DNA from: Leptodactylus fallax
Taxonomy: Eukaryota > Chordata > Amphibia > Anura > Leptodactylidae
Assembly (NCBI GenBank): GCA_947044405.1
Contig: CAMRHE010000011.1
Span: 9,054,001-9,118,000, forward strand
Direction: 5' to 3'
DNA length: 64,000 nt
Shown here: positions 1 to 10,659 of the stretch, in pieces
How positions within the stretch are numbered: position 1 is the first letter of the stretch
How the letters are laid out: every line of letters begins with the position of its first letter
Notes under the pieces: model-generated
What the model was told of the DNA's origin: nothing
What the model saw: the letters and a program-made list of their open reading frames with translations, nothing else
Database searches by the model: none
Program-made: the position numbers and the translations under genes

Positions 1-1100
1 AATGTGACATGGCGTCCAAAAAAACAACAATCTAAATATGCGCTCCAAAAGCACATAGCGCTCCTTCACATTTGCGCCCTGCTGTGTGCCCAAATGACAG
101 TTTATGCCCACATGTATGACACTGGTGTACCCAGGATAACGTACTTAATGCCATATGTGGGTATAAATTGCTGTTTGGGCACAGCTGGGCACAGAAGGGA
201 AGGAACGCTATTTTGGTTTTTGGAGCACAGTTTGCTTTTTGGACACCATGCCACTTTTGCAGAGCCCATGAATTGCCAGTAAAGTGGAATCCGTAGACAT
301 GTCACCCCATTTTGAAAACTATACCCTTCAAGGGATTTATCAAGTGGGGTAGCAAGCATTATTAACCCTTAAGTGTTGCATTCTTTTAATTTCCAGAAAT
401 GAATGCGCAGCTGATAATGAAAAGTTAAAAATTAAATTTTTCTATAGATACGCCATTTCAGTGCCCAATATGTTGTGCCCAGTTTATGTCTGCACAGACA
501 CACACTCCAAAAACTGGTGAGCGGGGATCCCGGGCACAACAGCTTTTGGAGCGTTCATCTCTGATACAAGCCGGGCACAACATATTATGCACTGAAATGT
601 CGTATTCCTGGATAAATTGTCATTTTCACCTTTCACCATCAGCTGCGTATTCATTTATGGATAATAAATTATAGCAACAATTGGGGGTTAAAAATGCTCA
701 CTGTACCCCAGGATAAATTTCTTCAGGGGTGTAGTTTCCAAAATGGGGTGACATATCAGGGGATTCCACTGTACTGGCATTTCAGCTCTGCAAAAGTGCA
801 ATGGCGTCCAAAAACCAAATAGCGCTCCTTCCTTTCTGTGCTCGGCTGTGCCCAAACAGCAGTTTATACCCACATATGACATTAAGTACGTTATTCTGGG
901 TACAACAAGTGTAATACATGTGGGTATAAACTGCAGTTTGGGAACACAGTAGGGCACAGAAGGGAAGAAGCGCTATGTGGCTTTTGGAGCGCAGATTCAG
1001 ATGTTTGGGATCTGGATGCCATGTCATGTTTGCAGAGCCTCTAAAGTACCAGTAAAGTGGAATCCCCTAGGCAATGACCCCATTTTGAAAAGTGCACCCC
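1..1100. repeat. Large imperfect palindrome built from an anuran interspersed repeat
   Basis: The sequence from the left edge to about 1030 is roughly its own reverse complement about a centre near 520, where GGGATCCCGGG lies. For example, TAGCGCTCC at 56-64 is mirrored by GCGCTA at 969-974, and GCGCAGCTGAT near 406 is mirrored by ATCAGCTGCG near 639. Each arm also has internal symmetry (GCGCTCCTTC against GGAAGGAACGC). Related sequence recurs near 42470-42960 and as a scrap near 9225-9262. Open frames here are short and I see no gene. The family is one I recognise from anuran genomes but cannot name. The left end may extend beyond the window. Confidence 0.7.
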
Positions 1101-1189
1101 TAAAAGTATTTATCAAGGGGTGTAACGAGCATTAGTATCCCAGACGTGACTGCACAGCGGATGGGGAAAAGTGAATATGTAAGCTGTGC

Positions 1190-2665
1190 GTAGTACATTG
1201 GGTACACTAAATTCCCTACTATTTCCCCATTAGTTCCTATTATTTGGGAGGTCACTCTGGGGGTCACTTCTGGTTTATTATCCCTTTGTAAGCTCTAAAT
1301 CTGGTTTGTACCCTCATATATGCTCGCACAGTTTATACATTCCCTTCCTGCCGCAGCCAGTTATGTTCTAATGATTTGGCGATTTTTGGGGGTTTTTGTC
1401 TTCGCATTGTACGAGCTATATTTTCTTTATTTCTCTGGTGATGTAGCCATATGAGGGCTTGTTGTTTGCAGTATGAGATGTATTTTTTAATGACATAATT
1501 TTTAGGTGCTTACAACTTATTAAATAAATTTTATTAACTCTTTCTTGGTGGATTAAAAAACAACCCTATCAAATTCTGGCACTGCGTTTTACCTTTTAAA
1601 TTTTTCACCATGCAGCGTAGAGCGTAAGTAACATGTTATCTTTATTCTGCGAGTCAGTACGATTATGGCGATACCTCATTTATACTGTTTTTTTTATGCA
1701 ATACCAATTTTGCAGAACAAAAACCCATTTGGGGACATAAATCAATTTATTTTGCATCTCCATCTTCTAAGATGCGTAGCATTTTTATTTTTCAGTTTAG
1801 AGAGTTGGTTTAGGGCGTATTTTTTGCGGGACAACCTGTGCTTTTTATTGGTACTGTTTTGGGGTACATATGACTTTTTGATCACTTTTTATGGCATATT
1901 TTGTAAGGTGAGATGGCGAAAAATCATTACTTTTGGCGTTTTTTTTTCCTCGACGTTCACTGTGTACATTAAATATGGTTTCAGTTTTATTGTACAGATT
2001 GTTACAGATGCGGCGATACCAAATATGTATTGTTTTTATTAATTTTTAGGTTTATTTTTTATATAATTCATTTTATATAGGAAAAGGGAATTTTTGGGGC
2101 TTTATTCTTTTATTAATTTTTTTTTCACATACTTTATTTATTTATTTTTTCACTTTTTTTTTACTTTTTCAATTGTCCATTAGGACACCTGAGCCAGAGA
2201 TGCTGTGATCTCTGGCTCAGTACTATAGGCTGCAAGACACAAGCATGCAAGTGTCTTGCAGCCTATACAGGAAGTCAGCGCTATGGAAACACAGCGCTGA
2301 CTTCCGCAGGTCTCGGCAGGATCAACCAGGTAGTGGGGTTTCCAGGCAGCCTGGGGTCACTTGGCAGACCCCAGGCTGCAGATTATAGATATCGGCACCC
2401 CCGATCTCGCCGCGGGGGGTGCCGGGGGGGCGGCAAGATGGCGGAACCCCTTGGATGCCGCGGTCGCTATTGACCACGGCATCTTAAGGGTTAAACAGCG
2501 GGGATCGGTGTTATCACTGGTCCCCGCTGTTGCAGCGGGAGCCTGGCTGTCAAATACAGCCGGGCTGCTGCGGTGATCACACGGGCTCTGCTTCTGAGCC
2601 CGCTCGATCACCATCACGTACCTGTACGTGGGTATGCGGTAACTAACCACATTCTCCCACGTACA
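1190..2665 (+). repeat. Long anuran interspersed repeat (family R2), hairpin-rich 3' part
   Basis: This is a T-rich stretch with phrases such as GATACC, TTTTTGCGGGACAA and GGGGTACATATGA, followed by a GC-rich end containing a chain of hairpins and a terminal CACGTACCTGTACGTG. A second copy lies at 26110-27145. Pieces flank Tc1 insertions at 12535-12665, 14237-14287 and 15227-15390. All long copies end with a motif like GATGCCG..GGTC..GACCA..GGCATC, then TTAAGGG or AAGTGTTA. The 125-residue open frame at 1665-2042 falls inside the repeat and has no recognisable domain, so I do not call it a gene. Confidence 0.65.
2189..2531. repeat. Chain of six consecutive DNA hairpins
   Basis: Six inverted repeats follow one another. 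Arms are 2189-2201/2208-2220 (13 bp), 2224-2240/2251-2267 (17 bp), 2270-2282/2293-2305 (13 bp), 2346-2358/2367-2379 (13 bp), 2454-2465/2472-2483 (12 bp, one mismatch) and 2494-2504/2521-2531 (11 bp). Five have perfect arms. Loops are 6-10 nt in the first five and 16 nt in the last. The homologous end of the second R2 copy keeps hairpins, for example 26919-26932/26939-26952. Confidence 0.85.
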
Positions 2666-2671
2666 TGTACA

Positions 2672-3200
2672 TGTTACAGCAGCAAAGATATGCAATGCAA
2701 AGATAAACAATACAAATACAATATATACAAAAATATTCCAAGGTAAAGAGGCATTCCAGTGATAGTAGACAGACAGATAGAGAGGTACAGGTAAAATGTA
2801 GCAGAGGGGGGAAATCGCAACAGACAGATATTTCAGTTCTCTGTATGGCCTGATCTCTGCTTAGGTCGGTGTTGGTTGTACAGCCTAACCGCAGCGGGGA
2901 GGAAAGACTTACAATAGCGCTCCTTCTCACACTTAGGGTGTAGTAGTCGGTCACTGACAGTACTGCCCAGCGCTATCAAGGTCTCATGCAAGGGATGGGA
3001 CTTATTCTCCCACATGGAGCTCACCACGTTCAGTATTCATTTGTCACTCACTACCTGCACAGGGTCCAGGGGACTCCCAAGGACAGAGCTGGCCCTTCTA
3101 ATCAGCTTGTCGAGTTTTATATCCCTGGTTGATATGCTACTCTCCCAGCAGGACACTACGAAGAGAAGATGGCTGATGCCACTACTGAGTTGAAAAGCAG
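2672..3200 (-). mobile_element. LINE 3' fragment (CR1/L2/Rex1-like), copy 1
   Basis: The reverse strand encodes a degraded C-terminal tail of a CR1/L2/Rex1-type reverse transcriptase polyprotein. It includes LLHPKCEKERYCKSFLPAA followed by VRLYNQHR. The sequence aligns base by base with 35221-35730. It is truncated at its 5' end near 3198 and also lacks the last ~50 bp and the ATT-rich tail present in copy 2. Stops and frame changes make it a dead copy. I am sure it is a LINE but less sure of the exact clade. Confidence 0.75.
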
Positions 3201-3212
3201 TACCTTCCAAAA

Positions 3213-3718
3213 GTGATGTGTGAGAAATTTATGGTATGCTATATCCAAACAAGCTACAAAAAAGTCTGATACTGTCTATGTGAAAGATGTATAAAAAATT
3301 TATTTGGCAATAAGCCATTATAATTCAAAGGCTGAAAACCATAAAATAAGCACTATATACAGTATAAGCATGCCATCCAATACATATTATAATAAATGAC
3401 ATAAAATTAAAATTGAGTAGTAATCTATAGTCCATAATTTTGTACAGAGATTTTATGACTTTCAGTAAGATGAGAAACTATATAAAGCTATAAACTAAAA
3501 AAAACAAACACTTTATGTTATACTTTATATAACATGATCTTTCTTTGACTATGATATTTCAAGTTTTCTAATGGGACTGTTTTTCTAATGGGAATTTCAA
3601 GATTATTAGGCAGGGACCTGGAGTGGAAAAGCATATTTCATTATTTGTGTGACAACCAAAGTTTATCTTTGCTGTTAGTTTCTAATTTGTTTCTAGCATA
3701 TACAGCCCCACAGTGTGA
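3213..3718. other. AT-rich sequence, no gene seen
   Basis: This stretch holds only short open frames and AT-rich sequence between the LINE fragment and the Tc1 element. I recognise no repeat family in it. Confidence 0.5.
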
Positions 3719-3720
3719 TA

Positions 3721-5320
3721 CAGTGGGGAAAAAAAAGTATTTAGTCAGCCAGCAATTGTGCAAGTTCTCCCACTTAAAAAGATGAGGCCAGCCTGTAATT
3801 GACATCATAGGTAGACCTCAACTATGAGAGACAAAATGAGAAAACAAATCCAGAAAATCACATTGTCTGATTTTTTTAAGAATTTATTTTCAAATTATGG
3901 TGGAAAATAAGTATTTGGTCAATAACAAAAGGTCATCTCAATACTTTGTTATATATCCTTTGTTGGCAATGACAGAGGTCAAACGTTTTCTGTAAGTCTT
4001 CACAAGGTTGGCACACACTGTTGCTGGTATTTTGGCTCATTCCTCCATGCAGATCTCCTCTAGAGCAGTGATGTTTTGGGGCTGTCGCTGGGCAACACAG
4101 ACTTTCAACTCCATCCAAAGGTTTTCTATGGGGTTGAGATCTAGAGACTGGATAGGACACTCCAGGACCTTGAAATGCTTCTTACGAAGCCACTCCTTCA
4201 TTGCCCTGGTGGTGTGCTTGGGATCATTGTCATGCTCAAAGACCCAGCCACGTTTCATCTTCAATGCCCTTGCTGATGGAAGGAGGTTTGCACTCAACAT
4301 CTCACGATACATGGACCCATTCATTCTTTCATGTACATGGATCAGTCATCCTGGTCCCTTTGCAGAGAAACAGCACCAAAGCATGATGTTGCCATCCCCA
4401 TGCTTCACAATAGTTATGGTGTTCTTTGGATGCAACTCAGCATTCACTCTCCTCCAAACACGACCAGTTGTGTTTCTACCAAACAGTTCTACATTGGTCT
4501 CATCTGACCATATGACATTCTCCCAATACTCTTCTGGAACTTCCAAATGCTCTCTAGAAAACTTCAGACGGGCCTGGATATGTACTGTCTTAAGCAGGGG
4601 GACACGTCTGGCACTGCAGGATCTGAGTCCCTGGCGGCGTAGGTTGTTACTGACGGTAGCCTTTGTTACGTTAGTCCCATCTTTCTGCAGGTCATTCACT
4701 AGGTCCCCCCGTGTGGTTCTGGGATTTTTCTCACCGTTCTTGTGATAATTTTGACCCCACGGGGTGAGATCTTGCGTGGAGCCCCTAATTGATGGAAATT
4801 ATCAGTGGTCTTGTATGTCTTCCATTTTCTAATTATTGCTCCCTGAGTTGATTTTTTTCACACCAAGCTGCTTGCCTATTGCAGATTCAGTCTTCCCAGC
4901 CTGGTGCAGGTCTACAATTTGATTCTGGTGTCCTTCCACAGCTCTTTGGTCTTCACCATAGTGGAGTTTGGAGTGTGACTTGAGGTTGTGGACAGGTGTC
5001 TTTTATACTGATAACAATTTCAAACAGGTGCCATTACTACAGGTAATGAGTGGAGGACAGAGGAGCCTCTTAAAGAAGAAGTTACAGGTCTGTGAGAGCC
5101 AGAAATCTTGCTTGTTTGTAGGTGACCAAATACTTATTTTCCACCACAATTTGCAAATAAATTCTTAAAAAATCAGACAATGTGATTTTCTGGATTTCTT
5201 TTCTCATTTTGTCTCTCATAGTTGAGGTCTACCTATAATGTCAATTACAGGCCTCTCTCATCTTTTTAAGTGGGAGAACTTGCACAATTGGTGGGTGACT
5301 AAATACTTTTTTCCCCACTG
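3721..5320 (-). mobile_element. Tc1-like transposon, family I, copy A (full length)
   Basis: The element is bounded by TA at 3719-3720 and 5321-5322, the expected Tc1/mariner target duplication. It starts CAGTGGGGAAAAAAAAGT and ends with the complement. The terminal inverted repeats are about 205 bp long (3721-3925 and about 5117-5320) with few mismatches. The length of 1600 bp is normal for a Tc1 element. The transposase lies on the minus strand and is broken. Two more copies occur at 16931-18071 and 63709-64000, all in the same orientation. Confidence 0.93.
3938..4959 (-). pseudogene. Tc1-like transposase pseudogene (family I, copy A)
   Basis: The intact ancestor would be a DD34E transposase of about 340 residues with two N-terminal helix-turn-helix domains, binding the inverted repeats in the nucleus and catalysing cut-and-paste transposition at TA. 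The start ATG is at 4957-4959 and the stop at 3938-3940. The catalytic residues are still readable: WSDET, then EHDNDPKH, then NPIENLW with 34 residues between the second D and the E. The span is not a multiple of three. A one-base loss lies in the first helix-turn-helix. Two in-frame TGA stops replace an Arg codon near 4344 and a Trp codon near 4035, both fitting C-to-T or G-to-A decay. It cannot make active protein. Confidence 0.9.
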
Positions 5321-5322
5321 TA

Positions 5323-6190
5323 CATGGTGCTGTATAAACTTTTTATGTTGTATATTTTATTGTAACTGAATTGTGGTAATAATTATGTAGTCATCAAATA
5401 TTCTGTGCTGTATATATGCCATGCTGGTCAAAAATGAAAATCAACTATCACATTATTCCCATAGTCCATATTTCCAAATGTTACATTGTAGAAACATTTT
5501 GCTTTTTGTTATTTCTTTCTACAACATGTATTCTAGATTTTAGCATCAAATGACTCCTATGGTATCTCCCTGTCCTCTTGGCTTGACATGTTAGGGCTTT
5601 ATAACAAGTAGAGAGGAGTGAACCTCTCAAGTTTTGATTCGGGTGGCTCGGGTCCCAGATTTTCTGTAAGTTTGGTATGAATTACAACTTAAATTGGCTT
5701 AAAAATAGTGTTGAACACTGTCAGGGCTCCAAGGAACCTATCTATCCAATTTCTAGCTCTCTAAGGCAAACACAGCCAAAGTTATGTCAAAGTGAGAGTG
5801 ACATGTAGACTACAAGTCTCTAGAAAAATGGATGGTAAGCAGTGGATACAAACTCAGCGTTTAACCATACAATCCGGTTCCACTCATTCTCTCTTATGCA
5901 TTTTTACGTTAAAACGCTCCAAAAATTACCCTTTTCTGGGGAAAGTTGCTTACCATGGTTTTTTTAGATACACGGTAGAAATATAGCAAATGGTTTTATA
6001 GAAAAATTAGCCAATCTTGACTTCTATGTGCTACAGGCTTGTTATTTGGGAGACAAATTTGTGGCTGTGTTCCTAGTTGAAAATTGATAAAGAATTGGCT
6101 TTTCAAAAAAAAAAAAAGCCAGCAAAACCTATCCCTTTATGGGAGCAGATGTGAATTCAAAATGGTTTTATTTTTTTTATGCCAACATTG
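5323..6190. other. AT-rich intergenic sequence, no gene seen
   Basis: No supported coding region. The part around 5610-5770 resembles a short anuran repeat (TTCGGGTGGCTCGGG, then a TGTCAGGGCTCCAAGGAACC phrase). An A-run of about 12 sits near 6105. Confidence 0.5.
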
Positions 6191-6388
6191 TGGCAGGAAA
6201 AGTGTGGTATAATGGAATGTGACAGACCAAGCCGCAGGACATATCTGGCTGAGTGGTGATAGGGGTGGTATCTGTGGCAACATGGGTAGCAGTGCGGCAT
6301 GGAGTAATGTGGTGGACCAAGCCACAAGAGATTATGTCCGGCTGTTTAGGAATAGAAGGCAGTGGCATCAGTACACTAAATGGAGACG

Positions 6389-6800
6389 TCAGACAGAGGT
6401 ATTTGAAAATCCTCGTGGATCCATGCCTGATTCATTTAACAAAAGTAATTTTTCCACACTAGCAGTGGACAGTTTTGTCCTTCTAGGTGTTACAATTCCA
6501 CCTACAGCATTATACACCATCATGGCCATTATGCTTGAGGCTGAACATGATGAAACTCCCATGGCTAACTGCGCCAGCTCCTTCAACTGGTCTAACCGAA
6601 TGACCCAGAATTACATGGGGGTCATAATTATCTGCTGGAATATAGTTGCACGCTAGGTACAACTGGTACATTTTGGCTTTATAACAGGGGCCTAAGAGTA
6701 CTGTCCCTGCTTGATGCTAATAATACATTTGTCACTTTGTAAACAGCGGAGAATACAGTCTTCCATGCTTGCCAGCATTTACCAGGGGCCTTCCATGATT
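6389..6800 (-). pseudogene. hAT transposase C-terminal dimerisation region (remnant)
   Basis: The minus-strand frame at 6389-6586 encodes a degraded hAT dimerisation motif. It contains VGGIVTPRRTKLS followed by VEKLLLLNE, matching the family pattern of a G-x-I-V-x-P-R-R-x-x-L core and a VEKLLFL-like helix. Coding-like sequence continues to about 6800 with stops. In the family this domain drives multimer formation of the transposase. Confidence 0.75.
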
Positions 6801-7067
6801 GGTGTTCTTGGCCAGCGTGGTCATAATCATCATCTTGAAAGAAATAAGGGTTAGCCTCCTCCCCCAGCTGTGCCTATGACATATCAAGAGGCCTCTCTGC
6901 ATGCAAATTAGAGTCTTTCAACTCTGCAAGTCTAGGAGTCTCAGTTCCTCCACCATAATGACCTTAACCCAAATCCTTTATCCTCCTCCATCAACCCAGT
7001 GGGATGACATTGACTAAGAGGTGGAAGCTGTTCCCCTGCTTTCGTTCTATCACAAGTTTGTTTCCTG

Positions 7068-7513
7068 TGAGAGAAAGTGAAGGGTGTGGTTTGGGAGAAC
7101 AGGTATGTTCCAGCCAGGCAGTTAAAGGATGTCTGGTAGAAGCCCACAGCAGGGAGGTCAGCTGACCAATTAAGGCCTGATATAGGCTGTGTGTCAGAAC
7201 TAGGAGGTGTGGCGCTACACTGAGGAAAAATGTGAGCTGTGTAGCTGAACCTGCATCAAGGTAATTTTGTGCCACCTGTTTTGAAGTAACCAGAGCGAGA
7301 GTCTGGCAGCCAGGCTCTTGTATAGAGAGTGACCATTTTGTTATGTTAGTTATTTCTCAGCTGGGAAGGTTTTGTTTTTTGTTTGTGCCTTTTTTAAAGG
7401 CAAACCTGTTTATACACTTGCAAGTGAATAAATACTGAACTTGAGTGTGATCCAGTCTCTGTGTCCCTGTTTCCTGCACTGCTACCAAGCATCTACCTGA
7501 GCGGTTCCCCACA
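7068..7513 (+). mobile_element. Probable solo LTR inserted in the hAT remnant
   Basis: The segment begins TGAGAGAAAG and ends TTCCCCACA, so it has TG..CA ends. CCTG occurs immediately before it (7064-7067) and immediately after it (7514-7517), as expected for a short target duplication. It carries AATAAA at 7427-7432 followed by a T/C-rich end, typical of an LTR R-U5 boundary. The flanks on both sides belong to the hAT remnant. The right flank reads SDVIPLLYIL on the minus strand. There is no second LTR or internal retroelement sequence, hence solo. A 4-bp repeat can arise by chance, so the boundaries are tentative. Confidence 0.5.
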
Positions 7514-7529
7514 CCTGTAAGATATATAA

Positions 7530-8060
7530 TAAAGGGATCACATCACTGATGCTGCAGTTGTCCCTGCTGACAAATTTGGTGGCTTCTTCAAAGGGCTTGA
7601 GAAACGGACACATTTCCCTCATGAGCCTCCAATGATGAATTTTGAAATACCACATTGTCCCTGTGGTCTACTGCATGCAATAATCATTCACTGCCTTCTG
7701 CTTCTCACACAGACACTTCAGCATGTTTAAGGTGGAGTTCTACTGAGTAGGAACATTGCAGGTAAGGCGGTGCAAAGGCAGACCATTTTGTCACTGCACA
7801 GGTTAATACAGGTCAACAAATGGCGCACCATCAGATTCCGCACATTCGTTATACAAAGACAATGTGTTTGACCCAACTGCAGCGCAGTAACCATATTGGT
7901 GCCATTGTTGATGGCAACATTACCCAATTGTAGTTGACAAGGATCCTTCCAGTGGGATACTTGATGCAGGATACAGCAAAGCAGCTCTTCCACTGTGTGG
8001 CTCCTTGGATCCATGCTCATTAGCTGTAAAACCACTTGGCAGCACTTCACCTTACACCCA
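7530..8060 (-). pseudogene. hAT transposase central region (remnant)
   Basis: Minus-strand frames include NNGTNMVTALQLGQTH with downstream NLMVRHLL, which corresponds to the family's D-N-A-A-N-M segment of the RNase H-like core. Nearer 7530 they include REMCPFLKPFEEATKFVS then SDVIPLLYIL, the segment before the hAT insertion/dimerisation part. The catalytic D of the DNAANM motif is lost: it reads NNGTNM. Multiple stops and frameshifts are present. Confidence 0.72.
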
Positions 8061-8302
8061 TGAAACGAGAGAGAAGGAAGAGTGGAAGAAATATTTTGCC
8101 CTGGTGAAGATGGTGATGTGAATCACTCCAGAGAGGAGGATCCAAAGGTTGATGGGCTCTGCATTGTCTTGCAACTGGGCCTTCACAAACGTGGTGGAAC
8201 TAGCATTTCTGGACTGTGGCAGCTGCTGCTCAAAACATTGACCCAACAGTCCATGAAAGCCATGTATTGTTCATTACATGTCCATAATTTCAGCAAAATG
8301 TG

Positions 8303-8990
8303 TCAACAGTGGCAAGCACCTTTCCCCAGACTGACATATCCAGGCAAAGGCCCACATTCTCTGACACATGGTAATTGTAAAGCTTTCCTAGAGAAATAAT
8401 AGTAGCTAGGTATCCTCCACTGAGGTTGAGCACATGGCATCAGTTGACAAAATGCAGTGGAATCAACTAAGGTGTACGACAGCGACTTCACCACCAGCAG
8501 CTTAGCCATATGCAATTTAATGTGCAGAACTTGCGGATGATTGGATGCATATGGCTGTTTCCTGGACACACATTCCCTTATGGATGTGTGATATTGGCGT
8601 GGAAGAGGAGGAGTAGGAGAAACAGTTGGTGATGCTGACAATGACAACCATGTGCTAGATGTAGATGTGGCCTGCCTACAAGGAGGATCAAGGGGAGGAA
8701 TACAGCAGTCTTGGTCATTTTCCCTGCCAGTGCCAGAATATTTTGCCAAAGATGGTGATGTCTTTTCATGTGAGCACATAGAGATGTCGTTCCTACATTT
8801 GTTTCTGCACAGCCATGTCTACGTTTTTGCTTGCAGACCTTGCGCATTGCAATGGATTTATTGTTTGGCAATATAGAAAAAAATTCCCACACGGAAGATG
8901 CCCACGTGTATTTGCTGCTACCAACACCAGCAGCAGCAAAAGTGAGTCTTCCACTACTACCACCAGTGCTTCTAACCCCACCCTACGAGG
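8303..8990 (-). pseudogene. hAT transposase N-terminal BED finger and core start (remnant)
   Basis: At 8578-8892 the minus strand reads a BED zinc finger: MRKVCKQKRR, then ETNVGTTSLCAHMKRHHH. The NxGTTSL-x2-H-x-K-R-x-H pattern is diagnostic. The first zinc-ligand cysteine is replaced by Arg (RKVC instead of CxxC). Downstream at 8303-8779 it reads KLLVVKSLSYTLVDSTAF, the family's conserved segment just after the finger. BED fingers bind DNA at the transposon ends. The reading frame is broken, so it is a pseudogene. Confidence 0.78.
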
Positions 8991-9030
8991 TTTCCCTAGG
9001 TCTGCCCCTTTTTTGGATGTTGAGTCTGTG

Positions 9031-9262
9031 AAATGAGTGGACCCAGTTGCCAGGTCCTATCTGCAAAAGAATCTTCATCAGAAATGTTATGATCATCTTC
9101 TCTGCTTTTTTACAAGTGTAAGTATGATTTTCCAGATTTACAATAAAATTTCCCAAACCTATTTGTTAAAGACCACGACAGTTCTGAACGTAATTTTAAA
9201 GGTCTATAGATTACATCCCCAATATATCACCCCATTTTCAAAACTGCATCCCTTAAATAATT
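9031..9262. repeat. Junction sequence with a scrap of the left-end anuran repeat
   Basis: ATCACCCCATTTTCAAAACT at about 9227-9246 matches the CACCCCATTTTGAAAA phrases at 303 and 1077. The gypsy element stops abruptly here. Confidence 0.45.
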
Positions 9263-9759
9263 CAAAACAGCATTTGGAAAGGTTTGATCAGATTTACATG
9301 GTAAATCTGTATGGGTTTTCTTTTCGCTGGTTGGTGCACCTTGTAATTTATCTCCCCAACTTTTTCCAGGATCTCAAAAGGGCCCTGCCACTTGGCCAAG
9401 AACTTGCTTTCTACAGTGGGCACAAGTATTAAGACCCGGTCCCCAGGACTGAACCTTCTAACTCTGGCAGAGCGATTATACACACTCTTTTGTGCTTCTT
9501 GCGCCTTCTGGAAATGCTCTTTTACTATTGGCATTATTTTGGAGATTCTCTCCTGCATATGGGCCACATGTTCAATAATACTTCGGTATGGGGTGGTCTC
9601 AGATTCCCATGTTTCTTTAGTGAGGTCTAAGAGACCACGGGGATTGTCTACCGTATAATAGTTCAAACGGGGAGAACCCTGTAGAACCCTGAGGAACCTC
9701 CCTAATGGAAAATAGCAAATATGGTAACAGGCAATCCCAGTCTTTCCCATCCTTTTCAA
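9262..9759 (-). pseudogene. Gypsy integrase C-terminal domain (frameshifted)
   Basis: The frame continues the integrase after a frameshift near 9640. Its C-terminal part has SKFLAKWQGPFEILEKVG followed by YHVNLIKPF, which is the GPY/F module of Ty3/gypsy integrases involved in DNA contact. It stops shortly after, where other Gmr1-like elements would continue into reverse transcriptase. The real protein would be a fusion with the upstream frame, so the Met at its start is internal. Confidence 0.82.
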
Positions 9760-10657
9760 CAGCTTTTTTTAACATAGACTTTAAGGTCTTATTGAATCTA
9801 TCTACCAGGCCGTCAGTTTGGGGATGGTACACAGAGGTTCTCAACTGTCTGATCTTAAAAACTTTACATAGTTCTTTCATGACTTTAGACATAATGGGTG
9901 TACCTTGATCTGTCAAGACTTCTTTGGGAATTCCCACCCTAGTGCACATATGAAACAACTCCTTGGCAATGCACTTGGTTGTGGGGTTTCTCAAAGGGAC
10001 CGCCTCTGGATACCTGGTAGCATTATCTAGTATTACTAAAATATATTGATGCCCTCTGGCTGACTTCACCAAGGGTCCTACGACATCCAAGGCAATCCAC
10101 TCAAACGGAACCTCAATGACAGGCAGGTTTAAAGGACTCCTGAAATGTACAATAGGAGCATTTAGCTGGCAGGTTGGGCAAGACTTACAATAGTTTCCTA
10201 TTTCTTTATAACACCCTGGCCAATAGAACCTTTGGAAGATTCGTTCCCTGGTCTTGTCTGATGCTAAGTGACCCCCTAACACATGCGAGTGGACCAGACC
10301 CAACACCATTTTCCTGTATGGTTTTGGAACTAGTAGCTGATCCAGAATTTCATCATTAACCTTGGTCACACGGTATAGCAAATTGTTTTGCACCTCAAAA
10401 TAAGGATACCGTAGGTCAGCCCCCGATTCCTGTGGTACGCCATTTAGGACTGTCACATTTTCCAAGGCGGTTTTCAGGGTACGATCTTGTAGCTGTGCTG
10501 TCCCAAAGTTAACCCTCGATACTTCGAGGTTTGGGAGTACTGACTCGGTGTCTGCGGACTCAGCCTCATCCCCTAACAACACCGCCAAAGGAAAATTATC
10601 GGCCCCTTGAGTGCTTTCTCCACCCCCTGAAGACACCCCGTTATCTGTAACAGACAT
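9617..10657 (-). pseudogene. Gypsy (Gmr1-like) integrase, zinc-binding and catalytic core
   Basis: This 346-residue frame holds the H-H-C-C zinc-binding domain (HSHVLGGH at residues 123-130, CKSCPTC at 157-163). The catalytic core follows with Asp191 (ALDVVGPL) and Asp250 (LTDQGTP). The third catalytic residue should be Glu, 35 residues on, but is Asp286 in YHPQTDGLVDRF. A frameshift near 9640 separates the C-terminal domain. The enzyme would insert element cDNA into the genome. The frame begins with variable linker sequence between protease and integrase, so the Met is not necessarily a true start. The copy is dead as it stands. Confidence 0.85.
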
Positions 10658-10659
10658 TT

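Larger units (their letters stand above)
6200..9030 (-). mobile_element. hAT transposon remnant with BED-finger transposase, interrupted by an LTR
   Basis: Reading the minus strand from 9030 down to about 6390 gives the parts of a hAT transposase in the usual order: BED zinc finger, core segments, then the C-terminal dimerisation motif. All are riddled with stops and frame changes. A probable solo LTR splits it at 7068-7513. I could not identify its terminal inverted repeats or target duplication, so the ends are approximate. Confidence 0.75.

Noticed and set aside
1665..2042. 125-residue open frame
   Set aside because: It lies inside a dispersed anuran repeat, is Phe-rich because of T-rich sequence, and has no recognisable domain.
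4008..4745. 245-residue open frame on the plus strand
   Set aside because: It is the antisense of the family-I Tc1 transposase pseudogene and shows no domain of its own.
8082..9036. Plus-strand open frames over the hAT region
   Set aside because: These are antisense to the BED-finger transposase remnant, which is recognisable on the minus strand.
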